Source: Crossaster papposus
Taxonomy: Eukaryota > Echinodermata > Asteroidea > Velatida > Solasteridae
Direction: 5' to 3'
Assembly (NCBI GenBank): GCA_037893245.1
Contig: JBAIAA010000901.1
Span: 1 to 64,000 of the forward strand
Length of the DNA stretch: 64,000 nucleotides
The notes under the pieces are model-generated. The model was not told where the DNA came from. It did not search any database and saw nothing but the letters and a program-made list of their open reading frames with translations. Below, one piece after another: positions 23,601-32,700 of the stretch. Numbering within the stretch: position 1 is the stretch's first letter; every line of letters starts with the position of its first letter. A program made the translations under genes and the position numbers.

Positions 23601-24793
23601 CTCCGAGCCCCACAGAACTCTCCTCGACCACTTCCCTGTCTACCAAACTCTCCACACAGCTCCCACTTGCCTTCCGTCACTACCACCTTACCCAGATTGA
23701 TGTCACCAACCCCTTCACTCTGCTTGAACTTCAGAAATGCTAGCCTGCCATCAATTCTAGGAATAGCCTGACCAGCCACCAGTTTCAAGTTTTTGCTGGT
23801 TGTAGGATATAGTGGCATGAAGTCACTATCTGATGCAGTCCTTGTTACCTCTCTAGCCGTATCTAGTGAAAACTGAAACCTCTCCACAGCTAAGCTTGCA
23901 GTTTTCTCACATTCTTCCAGTTTTTTCTCGCGATCCGTTTGGATGTGTTTGATGTCGTCAAGGATGCGAATTTCCTGAGCCGTTACCTCTGCTAGTATCT
24001 TAGCTGCTCTGTCTTGCACTTCTGTCTTGACCTTCTGAATTGCGAGATTGAAATCTTCTTTTAGTCTTAAGACGTTTTCTCGTGATTCCTGAATTGCCTT
24101 CATTGAGTTTTCAAGTGGAGACATCAGTTCAGCCAACGATTGCTTGTAAGTCGATGCTGCCTCGTCTCCCTCAATGTACACGTGCTCTGGCTTACAGTGG
24201 CCAACGACGGTACAATCTCGGCAGATCAACACTTCACATGTCGTACAAAAGAACCGTGCTGCTTCGCCCTTGTGGATCGGGCATTTTGGAAGTTGTTTCG
24301 AATGTTTCTTTGTCAGTGTAACCTTCCCCTCACGAATGTCCTTCAGTGGAGTCACCTTGTGGTTTGAAGAGGAAGCAAATCGAAGATGCATTTTGCTACA
24401 GGCTGAGCACACATTCTGGTCGCAGTCCAGACATCGATGAGTTGCCTCGTTTCCCTCCTCACAAATATCACATGAAAGACCAGCATCACCCAAGCCCACT
24501 ACCTTCTCCTGAAGTTCAATCTTCTCAACCAGACCGATTAGATGAAAGTTGGTTTTCAGACCCTGCACCCCCGCCTCTGGAAGTTTCGTCTCCTGTCGAC
24601 ACACGGGGCAAGGAATCTCTGTACAGCCCTTGTGCTTCGTGCTGCAATATTTCAGCAGACATTGCTCGCAGAAGTTGTGCAGGCATTCTAATATCTTAGG
24701 CCGTTTGTATCTCTCCTGGCAAATGCAGCACTCAAAATGATATTTGCTGATCTCCTCTACTAGAGCTGAACTTACTGCAGGTCCAGTCGCCAT
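20630..24793 (-). CDS. TRIM-NHL RING E3 ubiquitin ligase, gene A (two coding exons)
   Basis: The probable product is a cytoplasmic E3 ubiquitin ligase; substrate unknown. Coding exons are 24793-23491 and 21249-20630, joined at a phase-1 intron, giving 640 residues. Visible domains are: RING C3HC4 at about 22-66 (C22, C25, C37, H39, C42, C45, C62, C65); B-box 1 at 108-147; B-box 2 at 171-204 (C171, H174, C183, C186, C191, C194, H199, H204); a coiled coil at about 205-345; and NHL blades from about 385 to the end, probably six. There is no filamin domain between coiled coil and NHL, unlike TRIM2, TRIM3 and TRIM71. The start MATGP is chosen because a splice acceptor with a pyrimidine tract ends 10 bases upstream; an in-frame upstream ATG lies in that intron. 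The donor is GC, not GT. The 2.2-kb intron carries a transposon. Gene B is a close paralogue with the same spliced length. Confidence 0.85.
21541..22950. mobile_element. TIR DNA transposon in the gene A intron
   Basis: The ends carry inverted copies of a sequence containing CCTTGATCAAGGCG or CCTTGGTCAAGGCG followed by 'TTC(G/A)TCGTTA(T/C)CCGT'. The homologous gene B intron lacks the insert (about 49000-49030), so it arrived after the genes duplicated. It holds a helicase-like open frame on the plus strand (21915-22235) but no complete transposase. The superfamily is not assigned. Confidence 0.6.
21915..22235 (+). pseudogene. RecQ-like helicase N-terminal fragment inside transposon
   Basis: The 106-codon frame starts with ATG in a good context (aaaATGgcg). 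It contains 'FRPEQRKALEFF', which resembles the motif ahead of the ATP-binding loop in RecQ-like superfamily 2 helicases. The place where the Walker A loop should be reads 'LSGFQRVW', without the GKS/GKT signature, so it would be inactive. The rest of the helicase is missing. Helicase cargo is known in several eukaryotic DNA transposon groups. The family call rests on my reading of a short motif and is tentative. Confidence 0.45.
23485..23490 (-). other. Non-canonical GC splice donor of gene A
   Basis: The minus strand reads GAC|GCAAGT at the end of exon 1, whereas gene B has GAT|GTAAGT (49533-49528) and broken copy I has GTAAGT (3177-3172). Apart from the C at +2 the site matches the donor consensus, as is typical of GC-AG introns. 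Joining it to the acceptor CTACAG (to 21250) keeps the frame and gives exactly the same total coding length, 1923 bases with stop, as gene B. Confidence 0.75.
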
Positions 24794-24803
24794 TTTGTTT
24801 TGT

Positions 24804-24815
24804 CTGGGAAAAAGA
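24804..24815 (-). other. Splice acceptor of a 5'UTR intron in gene A
   Basis: Minus-strand sequence TTCTTCTTTTTCCCAG precedes ACAAAACAAAATGG. A pyrimidine tract plus AG is kept at the same place in gene B (50840-50841), copy I and copy II. This implies an upstream non-coding exon and argues that translation starts at MATGP, not at an ATG further upstream. The upstream exon itself could not be located. Confidence 0.6.
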
Positions 24816-25132
24816 AGAAGAATTGTGTTCAAGTATTTATTAATAGGGATCGACAGTCAGAGCTCTAGATATACGTGAATTTGAAAGAAGGGCAAAATCA
24901 CACCCTTACCAAAACTGCACATCCGCTTCAAACAGTCACCACTTTCATTGTATATGTGATTTGTTTTTACATTGCTATTATCCAATCCAATCTGTTAATA
25001 AGAAGCAAGTTGTTACAAAAATATTAAATTAAGAATTAAGATGTGGTTCGAGGATCATGTATCAGCCATGCAACGTTGACCAATGTCACGACTTGTTTCA
25101 GCGGAGTCGGTGCGATCACGTTGTGCAAGATG

Positions 25133-25477
25133 GCGTCTTCATCGGACGCGAATTTAGCTGAAGGGGGAGGCGACGAAAGTCCTTTGTATTGCTGTATGCA
25201 CACAACTTATTCCAAATCTAAAGTAATACAATTCAGCGTGAAGAGTTAGGCTAAATTCAGAGAGTGTTGTACGCGATGGCAAAGCTTTAAATTGCCCCAA
25301 ACTGCCACTACGTTGTCGTTCATTGATACATTGATATAGACCACACACGAGGGTATTCGGCATCGGCAAGCCGGGTAAGCTAGAGGCCAAGCCGTGCCTC
25401 TTGGAAGTGAAGACGCCAGCCACAACATTGCTCTTTCAAGTGCTTTCCAGGACCGTGGACGTACCCAAAGAAGGTAA
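25133..25477 (+). pseudogene. Relic first exon of a repeated, transposon-associated protein
   Basis: An ATG in good context (aagATGgcg) opens a frame with 'VIQFSVKS', a stop, then 'AKFRECCTRWQSF'; the stop replaces what is probably a tryptophan (TGG to TAG). A GTAAG donor follows at about 25473. The pattern recalls the N-terminal region of multi-copy Cys/His-rich proteins associated with mobile elements in invertebrate genomes; this is recalled from general knowledge and not checked. It starts where the shared 5' flank of gene A ends. Confidence 0.35.
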
Positions 25478-26235
25478 GATTTTGTATATTGTGGCTAAAA
25501 CAGCCTGGAGGAATGGGACAACATGGCAAATATTCGGTTAATTAACATTATGTTTAATATGTTACAGGCCTTATCATTGTTGTAAGGTTCAATTTCAAGT
25601 CAGTGGCCATTTTTTTAATTTGTATTTATTCTATGCAAAGCGGGGACTGATGCTGGGTTCTTAACCCCTGTGTACAACAAAGTGTCCCTTGGCCTTACTA
25701 AATAGTGTCTTTTTTCTATGGGGAAAGAACTCCGTATTTGGCCACCGCATTTTATTTCATAAAATTAAAACTCCCCAAAAGTTAACCCTAACTACCCCAA
25801 ACCCATCAAACTCCAACTGCAGCTTTCGCTAGGTTTTGGCAGGTTTGGTACCAAACCGTAACAACTTGTTGTTAGACTTTGTTTGACTCAGTACCAAAGG
25901 CCATGGGAGAACCTGTTGAATTATGTGAGGTTCTTGTCAAAATGTTAGAAATATTGAGAATGCACAGGCATTTATACGTGAGTGACCCACATTGTCACGG
26001 CACAGTTCCTGGTCAACTGTAAGTGTATGTACTCTTACACCTTGTATGTGTGTCCCCACTAAAACACATAATACCACTGGTCAGTTATCACTGTTCCAAG
26101 TCAATAAAACTTCAACTGTTGGAGTTTGGCAGGTTTAGTACTGTTAGGTTCAGTACAGTGTACCAAAAATTACTGAACATGTGTGAGCTGTTGAAGTTTG
26201 TTAGGTTTGGTATGCTTCCTAGTGCGAGAGCCTAG

Positions 26236-26524
26236 GGGAATGCTAAAGAAATAAATGTCACCACTTTTTTAAGACTTTTTAGGAATTTATTTATTGTTCA
26301 TAAAATGTGGTGGTGGCCGAGTATGAAACTAATTCCAGTTATTGGTGTTTTACTGTTACGTTGAGCATTGGGCTAAGTTTGTACTAACAGTTTTAAATTA
26401 TTATTCTGTAGGAGACACAGCGACAATCCGAGGGATCATCTCCACCACTTCTGCAAGTCAAACGGGCTGAAAACAGACAAAAAAATGGCAGACCAGAGAG
26501 AAATAGAACAAGGTAGTAAAATCC
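26236..26524 (+). repeat. Intron plus small exon, partly duplicated at 37996-38205
   Basis: An acceptor (tattctgtag) precedes a possible exon of about 100 bases (26422-26523) with an open frame that begins ETQRQSEGSSPPLL and ends at a GTAGTAA donor-like site. The sequence from about 26236 to 26444 recurs almost unchanged at 37996-38203. The exon probably belongs to the same relic gene as 25133-25477 and 27140-27420. Confidence 0.4.
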
Positions 26525-26619
26525 CTTATATAAATAAAACAGCACAAAATAGCATTTGGCATCTGCTTTATAATGTAATTTGTATGTAAATATAAATAGA
26601 TTCAAATATAAATATAGGA

Positions 26620-26910
26620 CTTGAGGAAGGATACACCATTTGCAGATATCAACAATATTTACTACTGAATTATTAGGAAAATATCTTACTTATTGGAAAG
26701 TAAATAATGATACTAGGCATCCAGCAAAATGATTGCGCTAGATATCCCATATTTGTTCAAACATTTGCATTTTATTACCAAAAATTCAATACCTGTCTTC
26801 GGGTGATCGCGAAAGAAAAGACAACAACTGCCCCCCATTTGTGTTACCAATTTCTGATACATTGTAATTCAAACAATTGCCAATGATGTATCCTAACTTT
26901 AAATTAACTG
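26620..26910. repeat. Dispersed repeat of about 300 bp, copy 3 of 3
   Basis: This aligns with 19880-20270 and 7086-7380 ('gcatccagcaaaatgattgcgc'-like core, then 'tagatatcc'). It has no coding potential and its family is unknown. Confidence 0.5.
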
Positions 26911-27139
26911 AGGATTCATAACAAAAATTGGGGGGAAATATTAAAATAGTATAAAATATTAGAAAAACATGCATACTACTTTGTAGTTAAAGGCAAAAAA
27001 AATGTATTCTTAACCACTTTCATTAGAGGTTTTAGATGAAGTACATGTAATTTGTTTTTGGGGGGAGTGGATAAATGGATAACAAGTTAAAATTAAAGCT
27101 TGTTGTAGTTTATTTATGTAATATGTTGTTATTTTTCAG

Positions 27140-27420
27140 CTGCTGAAGAAGAAAACGGCAGACAAACAAGATTGGGAGCCTTTGTTCAAGCTGGTCTGCG
27201 TTCCTTAACTTCTGGTGACCGTACCAACACGTGCAACCACTTCCAGGCAGAAAACATGTCTTGCCTGTTCAGTGCATCATTTGTAAAGATATATACTAAC
27301 AAAGAAAAACGCACGCACAAGCGTAAGGTGCAACGGCTAGTTAATTGCGAAACAATGCAGGATGGTAAATTGCTTAAAGCAGCAAATATTAGGCAGGATG
27401 AGCTACTGTTACTAACTTGA
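27140..27420 (+). pseudogene. Relic internal exon of the transposon-associated protein
   Basis: A pyrimidine tract and cag acceptor (about 27139) lead into an open frame ending at a TGA at 27418. It includes 'RLVNCETMQDGKLLKAAN', which recalls the 'C-x2-C ... L-V-x-C' region of the same multi-copy invertebrate proteins. A one-base shift converts the preceding stretch into 'LPVQCIICK', which looks more like the family. I infer a degenerate copy and not a working gene. Confidence 0.35.
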
Positions 27421-28482
27421 TATTCAGGGTAGGGGTCTACATGTAGTAGCAATATAGGTAAAATACCACCGTACATGTTACCAAAGTACACCAAAGTAGC
27501 CAGGGAGTACAAGTCAAAAGCAAAGGATGACACTGTGCAGCAAGATTATCAACTGTCATTTCAAGAATGGAGAAGCTCATCCAATGAAAATTGGTTTAAT
27601 TTACCTGCCTTATCTTATTTCATAGCATGTTTTATGGGAGTATGTAAATTAAAAAAACTTGAGAAGATTTACATAAGTAAAATGGCACTAATTTTCAGTG
27701 TCGTAAAAGTGAAAGTCTTGCCTTCAAAAATAATTACTTATCGCGACACATAATTTCGTATCTTAATTATCACTCCTTCAATTTCACCTCAGATTAAGAT
27801 AATCCTTTTGTTTTTACAGGTATATAAATGCAGTTATAATTTTGTTTACGGAAGCATCATAACAAAATTTTAAAATGAATTTCAGATGTTGAAACAAAGC
27901 ACTTGCTCACATTGATGGAAGCTGATGTGCTGGTTTACCTGTAACTCATTTAAGCATAATTATCTACACAAATCTGTTGTAACTTTAAAATATCATTGTG
28001 TAACCGAGTGAATATAGGCCCTTTTATTTTATATAGTTCCTTTTGTTTTTCTATATTCCTTTTGTAGTTAGCCACTTTTGTGTATTTTACATCTCATTTA
28101 CGATGATACTAACCTTTAAGATTTTCCTGTTTATTTTATACTAACATTTAAGGTTCCCTTTAATTCAAAGCTTGCTGCCAGAGCCATCAATCTTACCACA
28201 GTTAGAGCGCTATTAAATCTCAGGGTCTCACCCAAATCTTGTGTGTTACTCGAATTCGTGCGGTTTGGACTCTTAACATCGGCTTTGATCGATCATGGTC
28301 TGATGACGTGGATGGGTACTGGCCTTACTAGGGTTATTGCCCTCACGAAAAAGTTGAGTGGTTGTTCGAGACAGGGCTGGGCACTTTGTGTTGGGACCTG
28401 CTCCGTGCTAGTCGTGCCAGTTGGCAGCTGCAATCTTCTGCATTATAAAGCTTGCGCTGGACTTGTTCAGGTTCTCCTCTAG
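27421..28482. other. No clear gene; sequence up to the BEL insertion
   Basis: A weak open frame (27475-27753) could continue the relic gene to its left, but splice sites are not convincing. A frame at 28243-28482 runs up to the retrotransposon and is unsupported. Nothing else is recognised. Confidence 0.35.
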
Positions 28483-28487
28483 CCAAC
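28483..28487. repeat. Target-site duplication CCAAC (left)
   Basis: CCAAC precedes the left LTR and recurs directly after the right LTR at 36546-36550. Five-base duplications are usual for BEL/Pao elements. Confidence 0.8.
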
Positions 28488-29562
28488 TATGACGAACTTG
28501 GAGCGCCGAGGGCGCCCTCTCTCCGACAAGTTAACCTCTGACTAATACAGGATTTTTGAACTTTAACTGCTTTATTCTCATTCCTGTGTCGTGGGTGGAC
28601 CACATGAGGTAAAACTGAAAAACAAGAATACAAGGAAAATACACTAAATAACCAAAGACATAAAAATATTAATGAAATACTTAAAGATCAAAAAGTAATG
28701 ACAAACAGATGCATGTACATGTATAAGAACCATGCAAAGGTAAGTGCATAACATTATCTCAAAACACTCCAAGGGATTGTAAATTCACATTAGACAATCT
28801 ATAAAAATTAACCTACAAAACTGTGCTCTCCAAAGGATGAAGTGTCCTCAAACTGCTTATGGGTCTGGAATACTGAAATCAGCAACCTAAAACAAAGAAA
28901 AAGGCATAGTTTCTAAATACACCGTAAAACCCTGCAGCACTACTGCAAATTCCAAATAAGGATACGCTAATGCCAAATATAGAATCCAGCTCATGAATAT
29001 TCATAACACGTGGAAAAATGGCGAGTACATGTTCTTAGGCAGGCCTCGTGTGCACACAAAAACTAAGTTATTTAACCTTATAAAACCTTTAAAATCATCG
29101 ACATAAAGACATAAAATGACCAATCATCCAGTGTTTCCTGACCAGAAAACAGTACTGATCATTACAATCATGTCCCCTAAGAAACCGGCCTCGATATTAA
29201 GGTAAATTCTAAGGCACAAAAACAAGGAAAGAGTATTCGCAAGGCACAAGAAAATTATCGATGCGATACAGAAAATCATGGTGGCAAAATGTGACCGAAA
29301 ATTACGATACAATTGCTCATTAAATAACGATCAATAATCACTAAAACAAGTATAATTATAATCTTAAACTCACCAGTGATCTTCTGGTGTGAGGCTATCG
29401 GAATAGAGTGGTTCCAAAAGGATGGAAACACGGGCACTAAAACGAACTAAAACTTGGCGTGACTGAATAATTGTGCAACTTCTGCGAAAAACACACGATC
29501 ACCACGAGAGGGCGCAATACTACATTCAATGGCAACTCGCACTGCCAGGGGTAAACATAACA
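28488..29562 (-). mobile_element. BEL/Pao 3' LTR (element on minus strand)
   Basis: This 1075-bp repeat begins TATGACGAAC and ends CATAACA on the plus strand, that is TGTTATG...CGTCATA in element orientation. It looks identical to the other LTR at 35471-36545. An AATAAA lies on the element strand at 28571-28576. A short frame inside both LTRs (29124-29312 and 36107-36295) is identical and is not considered a gene. Confidence 0.9.
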
Positions 29563-29580
29563 CTCCCCCCGTGGTGATAC
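29563..29580 (-). other. Polypurine tract of the BEL/Pao element
   Basis: On the element (minus) strand the sequence CACGGGGGGAG directly precedes the 3' LTR. A purine run at this position is the usual primer site for plus-strand DNA synthesis in LTR elements. Confidence 0.7.
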
Positions 29581-29769
29581 CTCATCACAAAGTGCATACA
29601 ATACAAATACATCTAATAAGGTTACACTAAAACAGTAAAAACGGTTTATAACAAGCAGAACCGTAAATTTGGAAACAGCGCGTAAACACTTGATACGCGG
29701 TGCCTACGTGTCTAAGCAGCATCTGGTATAGTCCAAGCTTCATGAGTTCCGCTGGACCACGGTGATCAG

Positions 29770-32700
29770 TCAATCTGAGGGAATCAGAAGAACCAAGTCG
29801 CTTATTGGCCGCAACATTGTCTTCTTCGTCAACTCCCGGGCTGGTCGTAGAAACAGGCTCTTCTGGTCCGCGGCTACCATCTCCACGCTGGCTTTCCTGA
29901 TGTGTCCGTCTCCACTTGCTTCAACACCAACAACCTTGCCCAGAGGCCAGTCGTTTCGTCTGGAGTCGCATTTCACGATGACAACATCCCCTTCCTTCAG
30001 GTCTCTCTTTGGCTGCTGCCACTTCGCTCTAGTCTGTAGCAGAGGTAGGTAGTCCTTCCGCCACTTGTCCCAGAACATATTGGATAGGTGCTGGACGCGT
30101 CTCCACTGGCTCCTCATGAGATCTTTGAGATCAAATGGTCCTTCTGGGGCTGTCACCTGTGATGGCTTCATCGTGAGCAGCATATTGGGCGACAGGTTCA
30201 AGGGTAGCTCTGGGGTGTCGCTGTCTGGCAGTAACGGTCGGGAGTTGATTATGGCAGCGACTTCTGCCATAAGGGTTGCGAAAACCTCATGGGTGAGCTG
30301 GCTAGGCTTGACATCTCGCAGGATACCTTCTAGGATGCGGCGGGAAATGCCGATCATTCGCTCCCAAGCTCCACCCATATTCGATGCGTGGGGAGGGTTG
30401 AAAACCCACTCGCAGCCACGGGTGAGTAGATACCTCTTGATAGGTTCCTTGTCCTGGAGCTGTTGTCCAATTTCATTACAGGCACCAACAAAATTTGTGC
30501 CGCAGTCTGAACGAATCTGCCTGGCTGGACCTCTGATGGAGAAAAAACGTCTCAGGGCATTGATGAAACACGAGCTATCCATCGCTTCCAGGATCTCGAT
30601 GTGCCTACCCCGAGATACCATGCAAGTGAATAGGGCAGCCCATCTCTTTGCACGACTGGTGCAGGCTCTGGTCTTTCTGCTGTTGACTTCAAATGGGCCA
30701 AAAACGTCTACACCGACGAAAGTGAACGGCGGTGCTTCTGTGACTCTCTCTTCGGGGAGGTCCGCCATGATCTGGTCTTGACGCTTACCTCTCAGCCTCT
30801 TGCATGTCACGCAGTCTTGGATCACCTTGGATATCTGCCTCTGGCCACCAAGAACCCAGTAGCCTTCGTTCCTTATCGTACCCAAGGTAATGTGTCGACC
30901 TTGGTGGCTGCACTGCTGATGGAAGTGCTTGATGATGAGCTTTGTGACATGGTGGTTCTTTGGTAGTACAGCTGGGTGTGTTGCTCTTTCTGACAGTTGA
31001 GCTTTCTGCAATCTGCCTCCGACTCTGAGTACCCCGTTGCTGTCGAGGTAGGGGTTGAACGAAGCCAGCTTGTTCTTCTTGGTTAACTTTCCCCTTCTAA
31101 ATTCGGCTAACTCGACAGCAAAGGCTTCACTCTGCACACTCTTTATTATGACGGTCTCAGCTTTGAGACGCTCTCCGATGGACTTCGCCTTCTTACAGAC
31201 ATGCCAACCCCTGCAGTCGAATTCTGCTCTGAATGAGTTGGCGATGTGGATCAAGTTGGTAGTGGCTCTCATTGCTGAATCCCAACTTGAAAATCTGGTG
31301 AACCTCTCACTGCCGAGGAATGCATCGGTCAAGACGACCTTGTTGCAGCTTATCTTCTCTGGAGACACTTCTGGGTCATCCCGGAGAATTTCTATCTCTC
31401 TCTGCTCGCAGCTCGAGGGCAGTTTCTTTAGCCTCAGGAACTCTGGTCCGGCAATCCACATGGAACCACCTAACTCTGTTGCCAGAATGGATCTTGAAGC
31501 CAGGTCAGCTGGGTTTCTCTCCGACGGGACATACGCCCACTGTTCAGGCTCAGAGGTTTTGAGTAACCGGTTTACTCGGTTGCACACGTAAGTGCGGAAG
31601 CGACGTTTTCTGTTGGTGATGTATCCCAGGACTATTTTACTATCAGTGTAAAACTTTGACTCAACAACTTTAATCTGTAGTTCCTGGGTGACGTAGTCTT
31701 CCATTTCTGTGGCCAGAACTGATGCGCAAAGCTCAAGGCGTGGGATTGTGATGGCTGCTTTAGGTGCGAGCTTTGCTTTACCCATCACTAACTGAACATG
31801 GACTTCATCGTTGCTGCCAACAGTTCTCAAGTAGCAGACTGCACCTATGGCCTTGTTCGATGCGTCTCCGAAAGTATGCAGCTCTCTTCTCACTACTTCT
31901 GTGGTTGAGAATGGTGCAAATGCGCGAGGAACTCGCACGTCGGTCAAAGCGTTCAGGGACTTTCTCCACATTGCCCAGTGTTGCAGCAGGTCCTTTGGGA
32001 GTGGATCATCCCAGCCACCGCCATCTTGAGTCATCTCTCGCAGCAGCATCTTCCCTTTGATGATCACAGGTGCTGCCAACCCAATCGGGTCAAAAACTCC
32101 ATTGATTTCCGACAACACTGTCCTCTTGGTGCATGCGTTGGTATTCGGTTCTGCTATTTGGAAGGTAAAAGAGTCTGCCTTTAGGTCCCAGGATACTCCC
32201 AAAGTACGTTGTATGGCGCTTTTATCTTCGTTGGAGAAGTCAATTTCAGCCATGCTCGGGGCCAACTCGCTAGGCTCAAATGCTGCCAGGACTACAGCAT
32301 CACTGGAAGTGAACTTGTGCAGACGGATATTTGCAGTGGACAAGAGATCCTTCGTTCTCTTCAGCACGTCGACTGCCTCTTCCTTGGTTGGAAAAGACTT
32401 CAGTAGGTCGTCCATATAGAAATTACTTTCTATCAGCTGCTTCACATCGGTGCCAAACTCTGCTTCACCTTCTTCGCCGGTCTTTCTTAGGCCACTGATG
32501 GCCACAGCTGGGGATGGCTTGTTGCCAAAGACGTGCACTGTCATGCAGTAAGTGACAATATCTGCATTCGGGTTGTTGTCCTCATACCACAGAAAGCATA
32601 GGAATCTTGTGTGGTCTTCTCGGACTCTGAAAGCGTAAAACATCTGCTCGATGTCAGCGGTGACTGCAACTGGCTCCTCTCGGAACCTGATGAGGACGCC

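Noticed and set aside
23495-24740. Plus-strand frames opposite TRIM exon 1, also at 49538-50631 and 3195-4278
   Set aside because: They are the antisense of conserved TRIM coding sequence and appear in every copy for that reason.
24794-24832. N-terminal extension of gene A from an upstream in-frame ATG
   Set aside because: These codons lie in a pyrimidine tract that ends in a splice acceptor; the other copies share the acceptor but not the frame.
25133-25249. A new host gene starting at ATGGCGTCTTC
   Set aside because: The frame meets a stop after 39 codons and reads on beyond it with family-like sequence, so a decayed element is more likely.
29124-29312. 62-codon frame repeated identically at 36107-36295
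   Set aside because: It lies inside both LTRs; its identity reflects LTR identity and not coding constraint.
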